Assembly: GCF_022201045.2 (NCBI RefSeq)
Contig: NC_068558.1
Coordinates: forward strand, 43,427,001 to 43,491,000
Length of the DNA stretch: 64,000 nt
Direction: 5' to 3'
Source of the DNA: Citrus sinensis
Lineage: Eukaryota; Streptophyta; Magnoliopsida; Sapindales; Rutaceae
Part shown: one piece after another, positions 25,201 to 37,003 of the stretch
Layout: the number at the start of each line of letters is the position of its first letter
Position numbering within the stretch: position 1 is the first letter of the stretch
Position numbers and translations under genes: made by a program
The notes under the pieces: model-generated
Databases searched by the model: none
The model's input: the letters and a program-made list of their open reading frames with translations, nothing else
What the model was told of the DNA's origin: nothing

Positions 25201-28200
25201 ACACCCTTGACTCTATAGTTTCACTAGTGGAAGTAATAGCTGAATTTATAGGTTTCAAATATTTTAAATATTTTTGCCTGACTAGGAACTGGGACAATCT
25301 GAACCAAACTGAACCCAAAATTTGACTCCAGTTCTATTTAGTTTGAGTTGACTCTTAAACCTGAATGAGTTGCAAACTAAAACCTAATCGGTTTGGATTT
25401 CGGTTCGGGTATAATTTCAGTATTTACTGTTCACTTCTACGAAAGCTGACAGCACCCAGCCACCCACCAACTCAAATCCCTCAGCAGTAAGCTAACCGTC
25501 GTCATCCTCGTTAGTCTCCGTCATCATCTTCCAGCCGCGCGAACGAACGGCCCCCGTTGAGGTTTTTTTATGGCCGTCGTGTTCGTCATCAGTTCCTATC
25601 CATTCATCCTAAAGTTTTCAACTTTTTTCTTTTTGCTGTTCCATAATCCATCGGTGTTCGATGATCAGATTAAACTAAATACAGCATGCCCATTTCCTTA
25701 TATTCTCAAAATTTTGTATCCTTTTTCGAGTATACTTCCCCAATGTTTTGGATTAGTTTATTTCGGATTTATTGTTGAACGCAAATGAATTGAATTCTCC
25801 AAGTTGTTATCTAAACCAAAACCGAGTTGAATTCTCCAACTCTGAATTAACTTTTTAATTGGCAACTCTCATTGTATTATTTTAACTCCAATTGGATCTA
25901 ACGGTCCATATCCGCAACTTACTTTTTGGAGGAAAAGTTTTTGTGATCCCTCGGGGTAAAGTTTTTAGGCGCCTAATGACCAAATGACTGGTGACAATGG
26001 CATTTATTTTATCTATTACAAAAACTCTCACATAACTACTCCCCATTTTAAAATAATTATTACTTCTACCGAAGTTAAAACAACTCTTAATTATTTTTAA
26101 AATATGATGGATTGAATTATCTTAGTCTTGTTGATGTGTAAGCACTAACAAATCACAAGTGGTAGAGTGGTGAGGACCTTCTTATCTCGTTCTTGAGATA
26201 CTAGAATTTAAATCTTTCCATATCGATTGTGAACGTTAATTTTCTTTCAAGTACCTAAAAGTACATACCCCCTTAGCAACAGAATGAACTCACGAAGAAC
26301 AAAAGGTTGGGCTCGGGCATGCCAATGCTCTAATGCTTTCAGCCATTCATGGCCAGCTGGTTCATAACAAGATGATTGTAAAATCTTTGGGTCTTCATAG
26401 TGGGCCGTCTTCTTGATGGTACAACTGTTTTGGGCTGTTCGATGGCAGAACCCAAGCTGGTTTTGAAGACTGGCCATGGCAATGAGAATGCATTAGAAGT
26501 AGGCTTAATTAACATAGCCCATGGCCCCATCTGGATGAGAAGTTGTTGTGTTTGCCAACGAGTGAATCGGCAGATGCTGCCATATTTCCGATGCGTCCAA
26601 AATGAAGCAGAGATGCCACCAAAACAGTCAACACTAATAATTATTCCGAGACAATCCATTTATTTAGCCGAGATATGCAGCAGGCAAGCAACTCCACTTT
26701 TATATCGTGTCATAGTCATCCTACCAATAGGAAAAGTGCATCCTTTTGGTTTGGTAAATTAGTAAGTTATTATGTATCAAAAAGAAAAAAAAAACAGTAG
26801 ATTATTACCCCTTTGAGCCGAAGCTTCGTTTGGACGTGGAGTTAATATCATTCTATCGACAATGCAGGAAAATCTCACTTACACATGTGATGTTACGTCA
26901 GATATTCAACACTCTAATAACATGTACATGTTCAAGTTGAAAAATAACCTCACAAGTTACTTGATACTCTAGCTACATTCTGAATAAATGATTACATACT
27001 TTGATTTTCTTTCCCCCATTTATTTATTTATTTTTAAATCAAAATCACACTTCTTTCACTATTTTTTTAAATGCTTTAGTGATCATTAATTTTTTGAAAC
27101 TATTTTTTTTCCTCAACTTTACTCCCACAACCATAAAAAAAAAAAATTACTCTTTGTAATACTCATGATTTATTTATTTATTTATTTTAAGGGTTATATT
27201 ATTTCAACTTAAATTTATATATTAAAAGATGTTTCCAATATTACTGGCTGATTCTTGAAATTGATAAGATGGACTTCGTATATCATCTTTAACATAAAAA
27301 AATAAAAATCTAATTAGTATTACTAACTAATATTATATTTTTTAAAAGTAGGAAATTTCTTAGTAAATTAATAATTTACTACTAAATTAATAAATTTTTT
27401 TATGTCGAACAAAGTTATTAATTTATCGGAGATTTAAATGTATATAATTTTTTTGTTTGAACCGCTTACAAATGGTCCCCAACAAGGAAGGTTTTGTTTA
27501 GTCCGAACAGGAAATACGGTTATTTACGTAAAAAGGAGTAGATGCGGATACGAAACTAACGGTCCATTACCATACCATTACAGAGACTAACCACGTGATG
27601 GTACGAAACTTGAAACCGGTTTAAGTTACTGTCACTTGTGCTAATCTTTTAGATAATTGTATATTAATATTATTTTAATTAAAACAAAAAATATCATTAT
27701 ACGCCATTCTGAGCGAAGCTGTGACCATGGAATGAATGATCATAACAAAGCTGTGTTCTGTCCTGTTCGTTAATATTTATCTCTCTTTTCCAGGTCTGTC
27801 CCACTTCTATTTTTCTCAATCACGTTTAATTTTTTTGTGATTTTATTACATAACGGTGTTTTCAAATTCAAATACACATATGGGTCACTTTAGTTTTAGC
27901 TCTTGTATTTACAATTTCTATCTTTTCTTGTAAGTATATTGATTTTTTTTTTTTTGCCCCCTCCCTTTCCTTTTCTGTGGCTTCAATTTATTTTTTCCAA
28001 TATTTTATCTTAGCACGCGGCTGATAATATTTGACAAGAAAACTGGTGTCAAGGGATTTTGTGGGGCTTGATGTAGAGTGCTTTTGTTTTCTAAATTTTG
28101 TGTGTTTTGGTTTATTTTGTTGTTCTGCTAACGGTATGTATCACTGAAAATTATATATTTTTCTTATTTGTCATTTTTTATTGTTCATTCTGATCTTTGT

Positions 28201-28433
28201 TTATTCGTTTGTATTTGTGATTTCTCTGTTAATGGGTTTGTCACTTGCTGAGTTTTGAAGCTTGAAATCTTTCAAGTGCTTTGAGGTTTCAAAATTCTAT
28301 ATTTCAGTGTGGATGGGTTGGGTGGAGTGACTTGTGTAAATTCTACATACACTAATCAACAATCATAATTTATGATGATGTAGGTTTTTGAATCTTTTTC
28401 TAATTAGCTTTTATTTATTATCGGATTTTTCAG
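22266..28433. other. AT-rich intergenic region before the Agenet-ENT gene
   Basis: Apart from the minisatellite at 23824-24345, I see no gene. A GC-richer patch at 26247-26760 has overlapping open frames on both strands that I do not recognise. From about 27.7 kb onward the DNA becomes the promoter and 5' leader of the Agenet-ENT gene. An acceptor TTTTTCAG at 28426-28433 just before its start codon shows that the leader contains an intron. Confidence 0.4.
23824..24345. repeat. AT-rich minisatellite block, ~150-base period
   Basis: The phrase AAATCAACA(T/C)T followed by CAAAATAAA-CATAAAATT recurs near 23980, 24135 and 24290, with a partial copy near 23825. Between the phrases, ATTATTGGTAAA and AAAATAAGTAAAT also recur in register. 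It is non-coding. Confidence 0.6.
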
Positions 28434-28456
28434 GTTTAAGATTTGAGTTTGGAATA

Positions 28457-30239
28457 ATGAAGTTCAGAAAAGGGGATTCGGTTGAGGTACTGAGAAGAGT
28501 ACATGATCCATGTGGCTCCTGGTTTCCTGGAACTATAGTTTCAGTAGATGGAAATGACTATGTCATTAGGTACAAATTTCTGTTGGACGATGAAGGAGAG
28601 CTAATCTTGGAGAAGGTTCCTGGTGTGGACATTAGGCCTCTGCCCCTGTGCGAGGCAGCAAACAGATGGAGGGTTGGTGATATAGCTGAGGTGTTTGATA
28701 ATCAATGTTGGAGGGTTGGCAAGATTGCGAAGGTGCTGCAGAACAATGGTTATGTAGTTAGGTTGTCTGGGTCCATCCAGCTTAAAGAATTTCACGTAGC
28801 TAATATAAGAGTTCGGAAGTCTTGGCATAACAGTCAGTGGTCAGTGACTGGGAAGGTAAAGACATGTTGTCTCTCTTTATTTGACCTTGTGTGCAGTCTG
28901 GTATTACCAGTTGGTTGTAGTTATATTTACCTCTATTTCATTTAATTGTTTATTTATAATTCTTCTTTCAGTTTACCTTATGAACACGGCTGTGGTTTTC
29001 TTTTCATGTTTTCGCATCACTGCTTAATTAAAAGACTTGATTGTTGCCTAATTAAAAGACCTGATTTTTTGTTCTGACAAAAATCAAATGACATCGTACT
29101 TTTGTCTTGAGTTGTGGAAGAGGATCATTTGTATAATTGCACAGTGTTATTAATTTTTCTTTGATTTTTTGTTCTGACAAAAATCAAATGACATCTACCT
29201 TCTTGAGTTTGTGGAGGAGGATTATGTGTATAACTGCAGCATTACTAATCTCTTAGCAAGTTAAGAGTCATAAATGAAAACCAGAGTACTTTAATTATTA
29301 TTCACAAAATCTTCAGTTTTGGTGGTAGTTTTTGGCAATTTAGGTTTATCGGGATTATGTCAATAGAACTACAGCGTTAGTTTTGTTTTCTTTATATAGT
29401 CATTCAAGCTGATTTCCAGAGCTTTTCAAGTTTCTGATGATGTATGCCTTTGCTTTCAGGTTGCTCAAGATAAACAGTTCACCACCAAAAACGATTCAAA
29501 ATATTCTTTGGACTTGTTGTCAATAGCTCCATCACTAAAGATAGGCAAGGATTTGCCCCTAGGGGAGGATGGCCGCAATGATTCCAAAATGTATTTCCGA
29601 ATGGGAACCATGAAAAGGTGCCATGCTGACTATTTTGAAAGAAACTCCAGGAACCTGGTTATTGCAGGAAGCCACAAGAAAAGAAATTCAAGTACTTGGG
29701 CGGGCGGATGCAATAGACCTCAAACAGGAACCCCTCCTCTCTTTAGACAGGTAGTTGATATTTCTTTCCCAAGGGTTCAATTGGATGAGAAATTCATTGG
29801 AGGATCCACTGATATGGAAACTAAAATGGCTAAAGCAACTACTGACAGGTTTCATATTTCTTCTACACCGCTTTTGTCTAATGAAAATAGCAATCAATGT
29901 TCTGTTGCTAGCTGTAGTTCGAATGATTTTGATGACCATCCTGCCGAAAATGTTCATGCATCAGTAGAAAATATATCTAGCAATTCTGATGCTGAGTCAT
30001 CATTTCCTAGTTTGTCCGGCAAAAAACATGAATTCCCATCTTCTAGACACAAACTCGAGGTCGACATCCATGAATTAGAACTTCATGCATACGAGTCAAC
30101 GGTGCAGGCACTGTATGCTTCAGGCCCGTTAAGTTGGGAGCAGGAGTCTCTCTTAACAAATCTCCGCCTCTCCCTTAACATATCAGATGAGGAACATCTA
30201 CTCCAGTTGAGACACCTGTTGTCTGCTCAAGTTGCCTAG
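28457..30239 (+). CDS. Agenet (Tudor-like) and ENT domain protein
   Basis: Two coding exons, 28457-28855 and 29460-30239, give 392 residues. Residues ~3-63 (KFRKGDSVEVLRRVHDPCGSW...GTIVSVDGNDYVIRY) and ~70-122 (WRVGDIAEVFDNQCWRVGKI) are a pair of Agenet modules, the plant relatives of Tudor domains that bind modified histones or RNA. The last ~60 residues (DIHELELHAYESTVQALYAS...) form an ENT domain as in the EMSY N-terminus. The middle is Ser-rich and probably disordered. This order matches the plant Tudor-like Agenet-ENT group and is the reverse of EMSY-LIKE proteins. I chose the ATG at 28457 because an upstream in-frame ATG at 28388 lies inside a leader intron. The exact ligand is unknown. 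Confidence 0.88.
29062..29252 (+). repeat. ~100-base tandem duplication in the Agenet-ENT intron
   Basis: Two adjacent copies share GATTTTTTGTTCTGACAAAA, ATCAAATGACATC, and then TTGAGTT-GTGGA-GAGGAT-AT-TGTATAA. The second copy starts near 29162. Both lie in the coding intron of the Agenet-ENT gene. Confidence 0.75.
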
Positions 30240-30394
30240 CCATTGTTTTCCTCTACATCCTCAGTCGTCATAGCTCAGGTACAATTGTCTTACAGGTGAA
30301 CCGAATAGAAATATTAAAGTTTCTTTCTTGTAAATGTCCAGTGGCCGGAATAATTTCCTAATTTGTGTATTTCTAGATTAGATCAACTGTACAA

Positions 30395-30400
30395 AATAAA
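30395..30400 (+). terminator. Poly(A) signal AATAAA, Agenet-ENT gene
   Basis: AATAAA lies 156 bases after the stop codon, followed by T-rich DNA. The remaining ~0.85 kb to the convergent G-gamma gene shows no further coding region. Confidence 0.45.
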
Positions 30401-31249
30401 AGTTTCCTTTTCAGCATCGGTCTTATTTAGTGGTGTAATAGTTGATATCTTGAGCGACTCATTCCCTATTTCAAATTGCTCATGCTTTGATCCTTGTGCA
30501 AGTTAAACTGAATCAATAAAGCCGCAGACTAAGTTTCATTTCAAAACATTGTCATTTGGTGAAATATTCAGCTCAATAGTTTCTGCATGGAACCTTTAGT
30601 CATAGTTTTGTGAATGACAACACTAAAGCTTACTTCGCCAATGAAAATTGGCTTTGCATAGTGTTGCTTTCTCCTGACTTAGTGGTTCAAACAAAACAAA
30701 ACGAAACACATTTAAATAATTTAATTTTATGTTCCTGTTTCAGGTGCTAAAATTGATTCAAAGATAAGTTGAAATTATGAGATAATTCAGAATATTTGCA
30801 AGAATTTAATAGTTCTTTGGCTTACTTTTTGCCAAGAAAGAGGAACATGGCCTATAGGGGCAATGGAATGGAAAATCCAGAATGACTTCAACTATGGTGC
30901 AGTTGCTATTATCAGTTGGAACTGTTTCAAAAGGTCAAAGAGGAAGACAATCACTCTACTGGAGTTCTAAAACACAATTTCATCAGGTAACCTCTCGGGC
31001 GGACCCTATACGAAGGAGCTGATAAATCAGCTTGATCTGTTAAGAATCTCAGGGTTTCTGCAGTGGATATACTTCATTTACAAAATTTATCTGATACACA
31101 AATTGGAGTAACCTAAAAATTCGGTATTGCAAAGGAGAAAGGACAGAAAATTCATTCAACAATTAGATGTAGCATGTTAACATGTTCAACGTGGAAGATA
31201 TTTTGACCCGTTGTGGAACAAATAGCAACAAATGTTGGACTCCTTTAAG

Positions 31250-33743
31250 TCAGAGTATCATGCATCTGCATCCTCGTGCATCCTGGGGACCTTCAAACCA
31301 TCGATCCCATATTGGATTTATGGGGCTGTTTGTTCTGTGATTGAAACAAGATTAACCAAAAAGCATCAGAGATATAATATCAACTTTAAGACTAACAAGG
31401 TAAGCATATACATTGTTTGAAATTACACTGAGAGAAGTGGATCAGGTCTGGCTTCCATAAACTTTAGCAATCTGAAAGAGAGCAACAAATGTGCAATTAG
31501 TCTGATCAATCTTTTTACCATATATTTTATGAGAGTCAATGCTCTGCTGTATACTATGCACAGTATGCTACCAGTATTAGTGGACAAAAAAAGGCGACGG
31601 CTGGGAGGCCCTTTGTTATGGGTTGCTGACAGTAAACCAAACAGAGGAATCCAAGTCTCCACTAAATCTAAAATAATTTAATGTTGGCTAAAAAGAACAT
31701 TGTAATCTCCACTCACAGCATAGTTCAAAGAATGTATACTTACTCGTCACATATTGTTGAGACATTCTCAGTTTTATCAAGCTCTTCCAACTCTTCCTGT
31801 AAAGAAAATAATAAGATAATATCAACCGAGGACGCACTATAAATTGTAATATATATCCCAAGCCATCCAAAATTTTGAACTGATTTTAATTGAGAAGTAC
31901 AGATGAAAATACTATAAAAGATAATACTTAGTAAATCTGTAAACAGTGTTGGAAAATGCCCTGAGCAACTAGGAAACTGATGCTAACATACATGATGTAA
32001 TAACAGAATTTTTTTTTCTTTTTTGCTTTTTCCCTTTTACTAGAGTTGAAAGAAATTTCTAGAGCATGTGAACAAACAGCATATAAGCATAGATACCAAT
32101 ATGGTAATAATAGCAATCTCAGAGCGTCGCACGTTATGTTTACTGTAGGAGAATCGTAGGAATTTAGATAACTTTTCTATAATAATAGACAAAAAGTTTG
32201 AAATAGCCTATAATTATGCCAAAAATATAAAATTCTCAGTGTAACACCCAAGAATCTTGGTGGACAAGCCATAGTATTGAGAAGTCCTGTGTTATCAAGG
32301 AGGTAAATAAACCTAGGCCATCAATGATTCTGAACAAGAAATTGGGCTTGATCAAGCACTTTGTGGCGATGTTATTCCACACAGTGCACTCCAAGGAAAA
32401 GAAAGTTTACTTTAATTTGGACTATTCTGAAAGTTTAGCATAGTCAGTCAAGAATGCAATTATTTACTTCTTTGCAATATCTTCAAAGTCCACAAACTCA
32501 TCCCAAATAATTTCTTCTGGATGAAAGAAATTTTGACATCCTACCTCTCGCAGCCATGACAGTAATGCTCTAATGCATTCTTATATAGAATTTTGATCAC
32601 TATTTGTCACCAGCAATGCAACATCATCATGAAATTAACAGGTTCAAGCAAAATGGTTTCATGAAGAAAACAGTAGAAAATTGCATCAAACATCCCTAAG
32701 ACAGATTAAAAAAGGAAAAAAAAAACTCACAAGCAAATGGTAACACAACACAGAAAAATCAGCTCGATAACAAGTCTAGAATCAGATTACTGTTTACTTT
32801 TACTTATAAGTACCAAAACCCAGAAATCAGATTATATCTTCTCTGCTCAGTACAGAAGCTCATCAAGCACTGAAAACCTTATGTGCCTGCCTTGGCTTAA
32901 CTCACTAATACTATAAAAACCCAAATCATGGAATTAACCAGAAATCCTCATCTGATGCTATCAGCCAAACCAAGCCCACACAGTGTCCACAAATGTCAAA
33001 TGCATAGATGCATTATGCCATGCTGACTGTTCTAAACTCAAACTCCAGCCGTGTCATACCACCAAATCGCCTCCCCCAAATAACTCTTAGGAGTTTAGCT
33101 GCCTCCTAAAGGTTAGAAACAAACAATACTGGACAAGGAATATGCTCATGAACATCAAGGATTTCAAAGCGTTTTTAGAACCAATCTGCTTCCTTTTCCG
33201 TCATTCTTATTACAATCCTCCACCATCCGCGTGATTTTTTTCCCCTTCTAAAAGGGAGGAAACATCAAAAGGAAAAGTTGTAATCTTGAATAGAGAAGTA
33301 TAAAAAGTATTTTCCTTTATATTTTAGGAAAGAAAATAAATTCCAAAGCTTCGGAAAGACATCAACTTTAAACCAAAATATAGACTGAATATAGTACCAG
33401 GGACAGTTAAAAGTCTAAAAGAAAAAGCTTTGAACCTAAAAAGGCAATTTCTTTCTCCTCGAATCCCTAGTACACTACTCTAAAACCACCATTACGACTC
33501 CCGTTCTTCAGTGCTAAAAACAAGGCAAATTTTTTTTTTTTTTTTGGGGAAGAAATTAATAAGCACACAGAATAAAACAAGTATTAAAAAAAAAAAAAAA
33601 ACCTCCAAGAATCTTGATTCTTGCTCGACACGTTTCAGTTCGGCGAGAATCCGATGCTTTCCAGTCGTATCGGTACCTCCCCCGGCTGCTGCTCTTGAAC
33701 CTGCCATCTGCTCATCCCCCAACGACGCCGTTTCACCGTCCAT
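31250..33743 (-). CDS. Heterotrimeric G-protein gamma subunit (AGG1/AGG2 type)
   Basis: Four minus-strand exons, 33743-33603, 31796-31744, 31471-31427 and 31334-31250, encode 107 residues. Plant G-gamma pairs with G-beta and anchors the heterotrimer at the plasma membrane. Exon 1 has the family core GKHRILAELKRVEQESRFLE, and exon 2 continues the coiled coil with EELEELDKTENVSTICDE. Exon 3 has PDPLLS and exon 4 has PINPIWDRWFEGPQDARG. The protein ends RCMIL, a CAAX box with Leu last that predicts geranylgeranylation, plus an upstream Cys for acylation. Length agrees with type A plant gammas (~100). The small exons are far apart (intron 1 is 1.8 kb), yet all phases close and the protein is continuous with the family. 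The first donor is a weak GTTTTT running into a long T tract. Confidence 0.93.
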
Positions 33744-35080
33744 TATTATGATTCAAAATTCAGAATTCAGATACGCCAAGAAGTGTTCTCATTCATTCGT
33801 TCAACGACGTTGCGGCTGCTGCTGCTGCTGCTGCATCGTATGGAAATGGATATGCAGATGCCCCTGCATTCAAAACGCAGATCTGACTCAATCCAAAAGC
33901 AAACAGTCCGTACTAGTTTGATTCTTTCTTCTGACAGCGTAATCCCCCAACCGGCCCTTGTTTCTCTGTACACACCAATCACTTTCCTCTCCAAAGCTGT
34001 TTTTCTTTTCTCCTTAAAATAAAAATCATATCAAAAAACCGATTTTTATTTTTATTTTTTCTCCTTTTTGTCGTTTTTAATACATGACAACGGTTTGAGG
34101 GAATATAATAAGGAATTAAAAAAAAAAAAAAACCGCAATTTGACTAGTCAAATTACATTACGGCGTTTGTATGTGGAAACGAAACTCATTTGCTGCTTTG
34201 CTTCCCGGGTACTAGCCAACAGATCTGGTAATTCGTCTTGTCGTATTATCTATCACACCAGATGGTGTTGTTCCCAATTAATTTTATTTTTTTTTCGTTT
34301 TTTTTAACGCACAAATCAATTATTGTTATTTTTTTTTAAGCATTACAACCTGGGTTTAAAATATAATTTGAACTCTGAGAATTTAGATTCACAATCATAC
34401 AGCACAAAATTTCACCCAACAAATAACTTTTTAACTACTATACGCGGTTTGTTTTTCTATTTCTTTTAGGGGCAGCTTTGCTGTCTTGCATTATTCCGCT
34501 AAGTATTAAACTAACAAATAAATAAATAAAACAATTTGAGGACAAAAATTCAAAAGTGATCTTTTACAGCGGTGTCGACATGAGGCACGAATGTCTAAAT
34601 CAACTATTTCTTTCCTTATCTCTTTTGTATTTTAAAAAAAAAAAAGTAAAAAAAAATTGTAGCTGCTATGATTTCTGAGTGGGGTGGCCACTAGGAACAT
34701 CCTTTAAAAAAAATAATAATAATAATTGGCCAGCTAATGGGGTTTCTCCATTTTCGTTTGCAAAGTGACTTTCACTGTTGTCCTTTTCCTGTTTTGCCCA
34801 TTGTTTTATTCTATGTAATTCCTCTGCAAATTTTACAATATATTTATAAATAAAACGTTGCTTGGAATTAACATAGAAAAGGCAGCCATCCCACACACAA
34901 ACGTAATCTTGTGAGAAAAAGGAAAAAAAAGTCATGAGAAAAATCTAACAAAAGTGAAAACAGTTGAGATGTTATTGAAGTAAATGATCACGAGTACATC
35001 AAATATCATGTTATCAATCAAGCCCAATTAGAAAAAGAGGGGAACCGACAAAGCAAATGCGTGCAATATATTCTCCCATT
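33744..35080. other. 5' flank of the G-gamma gene and 3' flank of AMT2
   Basis: A (CTG)n run of seven units at about 33811-33832 lies in the probable 5' leader of the minus-strand G-gamma gene. The rest is T- and A-rich with no recognisable exon. Open frames here are low-complexity. Confidence 0.45.
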
Positions 35081-36908
35081 CTAAGCCATTTCAAGCTCAC
35101 CCTTTGAGACAGCTGGAGGGAAGTCTTCAGCACCATAAGCTGAATTAATCCTAGACTCGTACTTCTCCCCATCCCCCCACAATGCATAAGCTTCCTCTCC
35201 ATGAATGGCGTCGTCTCCAGTTTGCAACTCTTCATCTGTCAATCTAAGCGGAACTACAATCCTTATCAACACGCATATGACACTGGTGGTGAAAATGTTG
35301 AGAGCAATGACAAACGAAATTCCTAGCAACTGAACTCCCATTTGCCTGAATCCTGCAGAGGCGCGGTTGCTCTGGAAGCCATAGGCAAGGCCAATGTAGT
35401 GTTCCCAGTCATCAACCAAGTAGAATATGCGATTAAGTTTTGGGTTCGCAAAGAATCCAGCAAGGATGCCGCCTAGGCTGCCGGCGACGGCGTGCGTGTG
35501 GAACACTGCCATGGTGTCATCAACTCGCTTTAGCATTGGGATTTTCTTGTGAAGAACCATCATTGTGTACCATGGAATGCTGCCAGACATCATTCCCATC
35601 AGTATCGCTGCCCACCCTTGCACCACTCCTGAATTTACGAGTCCCAAGTTATATTAATATTACTAATACTACACTAATTACTTTACTTATACAGTTTTTT
35701 TTTTTTTTTGTGCACTTTACTTATACAGTTGAAACTAAATAATTAATTAATTAATATCTCCATCTGACGTACGTATAACGATAAGAATTCTACTATATTT
35801 AACGAACCAAGGAGTAGATAGTTTATCCGAAATGAAATCATGTGATAGTATATTGGTGAAGTTTATTTTCCGGGTACCTGCAGCAGGGGTGATGCAGACC
35901 AAGCCAGTGATCATGCCCTGAGTGGCACCAATAACAGAGGGCTTTCCAAAGAAAAGAATGTCGAGAATAAGCCAAGTAAGCAGGCTGGTAGCTGTGCACA
36001 CGTGGGTGTTAAGGACGGCTAGAGATGCATCTGTGCCGGCGTTGTAAGGGTCTCCACCGTTGAAGCCAGTCCATCCCATCCAAAGGAGACCTGCTCCTGC
36101 CAACATCAGCAAGATGTTGTTTGGAGGGAACCTCTCCCTGTCCTTGGTCGCCCTTGGTCCCACCTGCACATTAATCATTTTTTGAACTTTAGATTCAAAG
36201 TTGATCACTTCAGTTATATATACATATATACGTATTATGACTACGTACGGTAATGTATTATATTATATTTTTCAATTGGTAGGTATTTAGTTAGTTACCA
36301 CTTACCCAGTAAGCTGCAGTGAAGCCAGCGACACCAGAGGATAAATGAATGACAAATCCTCCCGAATAATCAATAATGCCTAGCTTAGCTAGCCAGCCTT
36401 CCGGGCACCATATACTATATGCACCAATGGTGTAAGAAAAGGTCAACCACAGCGGCACAAATAGCATCCATGCATGAAAATTCATCCTGCCAAGCAATGC
36501 TCCCGCAATCAGGATCAAAGTAATAGCCGCAAACACAAACTGAAAGTAAACCATTGTTGCATTCGGCAAGTAGCCCGCGAAGGCTCGACTCAGGAGAAAA
36601 TTCTCGTCCAAGGAGACATCGGGCCTTCCCCAGAAATGAATCATCTTTTTCCCAAACGACATCTGGTAGCCCCATCCGACCCAGCACACCAACACGGCCG
36701 CGAAGGCGTAGAGGGCCATGAAGGCCGAGTTCACGGCCCATTTCTTCTTGACGATGCTGCCGTAGAGGATGACAAGGCCCGGCACGCTTTGGAGGCCCAC
36801 CAGCGTCGCCGCGGTGAGCTGCCATGCATTGTCGGCTTTGCTCATCCATTCCGGGCTTGCGTCGTCAGGCAGCAAGTTCTCCGGGAGGCCACTCACATTA
36901 AAACTCAT
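35081..36908 (-). CDS. AMT2: Ammonium transporter, AMT2 (MEP-like) subfamily
   Basis: Three minus-strand exons, 36908-36306, 36163-35878 and 35628-35081, encode 478 residues, the usual AMT2 length. The protein is a plasma-membrane trimeric channel-like carrier with about 11 helices that moves ammonium. The pore is intact: [19 protein letters not shown] carries the conserved Asp180 and the first pore His188, and [12 protein letters not shown] carries the second pore His (342). Other signatures are [19 protein letters not shown] near 37-55, [14 protein letters not shown], and [12 protein letters not shown] across intron 2. The C-terminal tail has the regulatory [14 protein letters not shown] stretch. 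The subfamily is judged from the N-terminus (ending before [15 protein letters not shown]), the tail and the intron number; AMT1 genes usually lack introns. The exact paralogue (AMT2, 3 or 4 in some schemes) needs a tree. Confidence 0.93.
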
Positions 36909-36995
36909 ATTCGGAATCGAGTTGGGCTTGTCTTTCGAGGATATTAAAATAACGATGATACTGCGCAGTGGAATGAATGGATGGCGTGCATTCCT

Positions 36996-37003
36996 TATTT
37001 ATA
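36996..37003 (-). promoter_or_regulatory. TATA box of the ammonium transporter gene
   Basis: TATAAATA reads on the minus strand about 90 bases before the start codon, a normal spacing for a plant core promoter with a short leader. Confidence 0.5.

Noticed and set aside
26145..26280. SINE-like stretch (AGTGGTAGAGTGGTGAGG and ACTAGAATTTAAATCTTTCC)
   Set aside because: The box spacing is plausible but both boxes are poor, and there is no poly(A) or T tail and no duplication.
26247..26762. Overlapping open frames on both strands in a GC-richer patch
   Set aside because: None resembles a known family, the frames overlap on both strands, and no splice partners were found. It may be an old gene fragment but cannot be supported.
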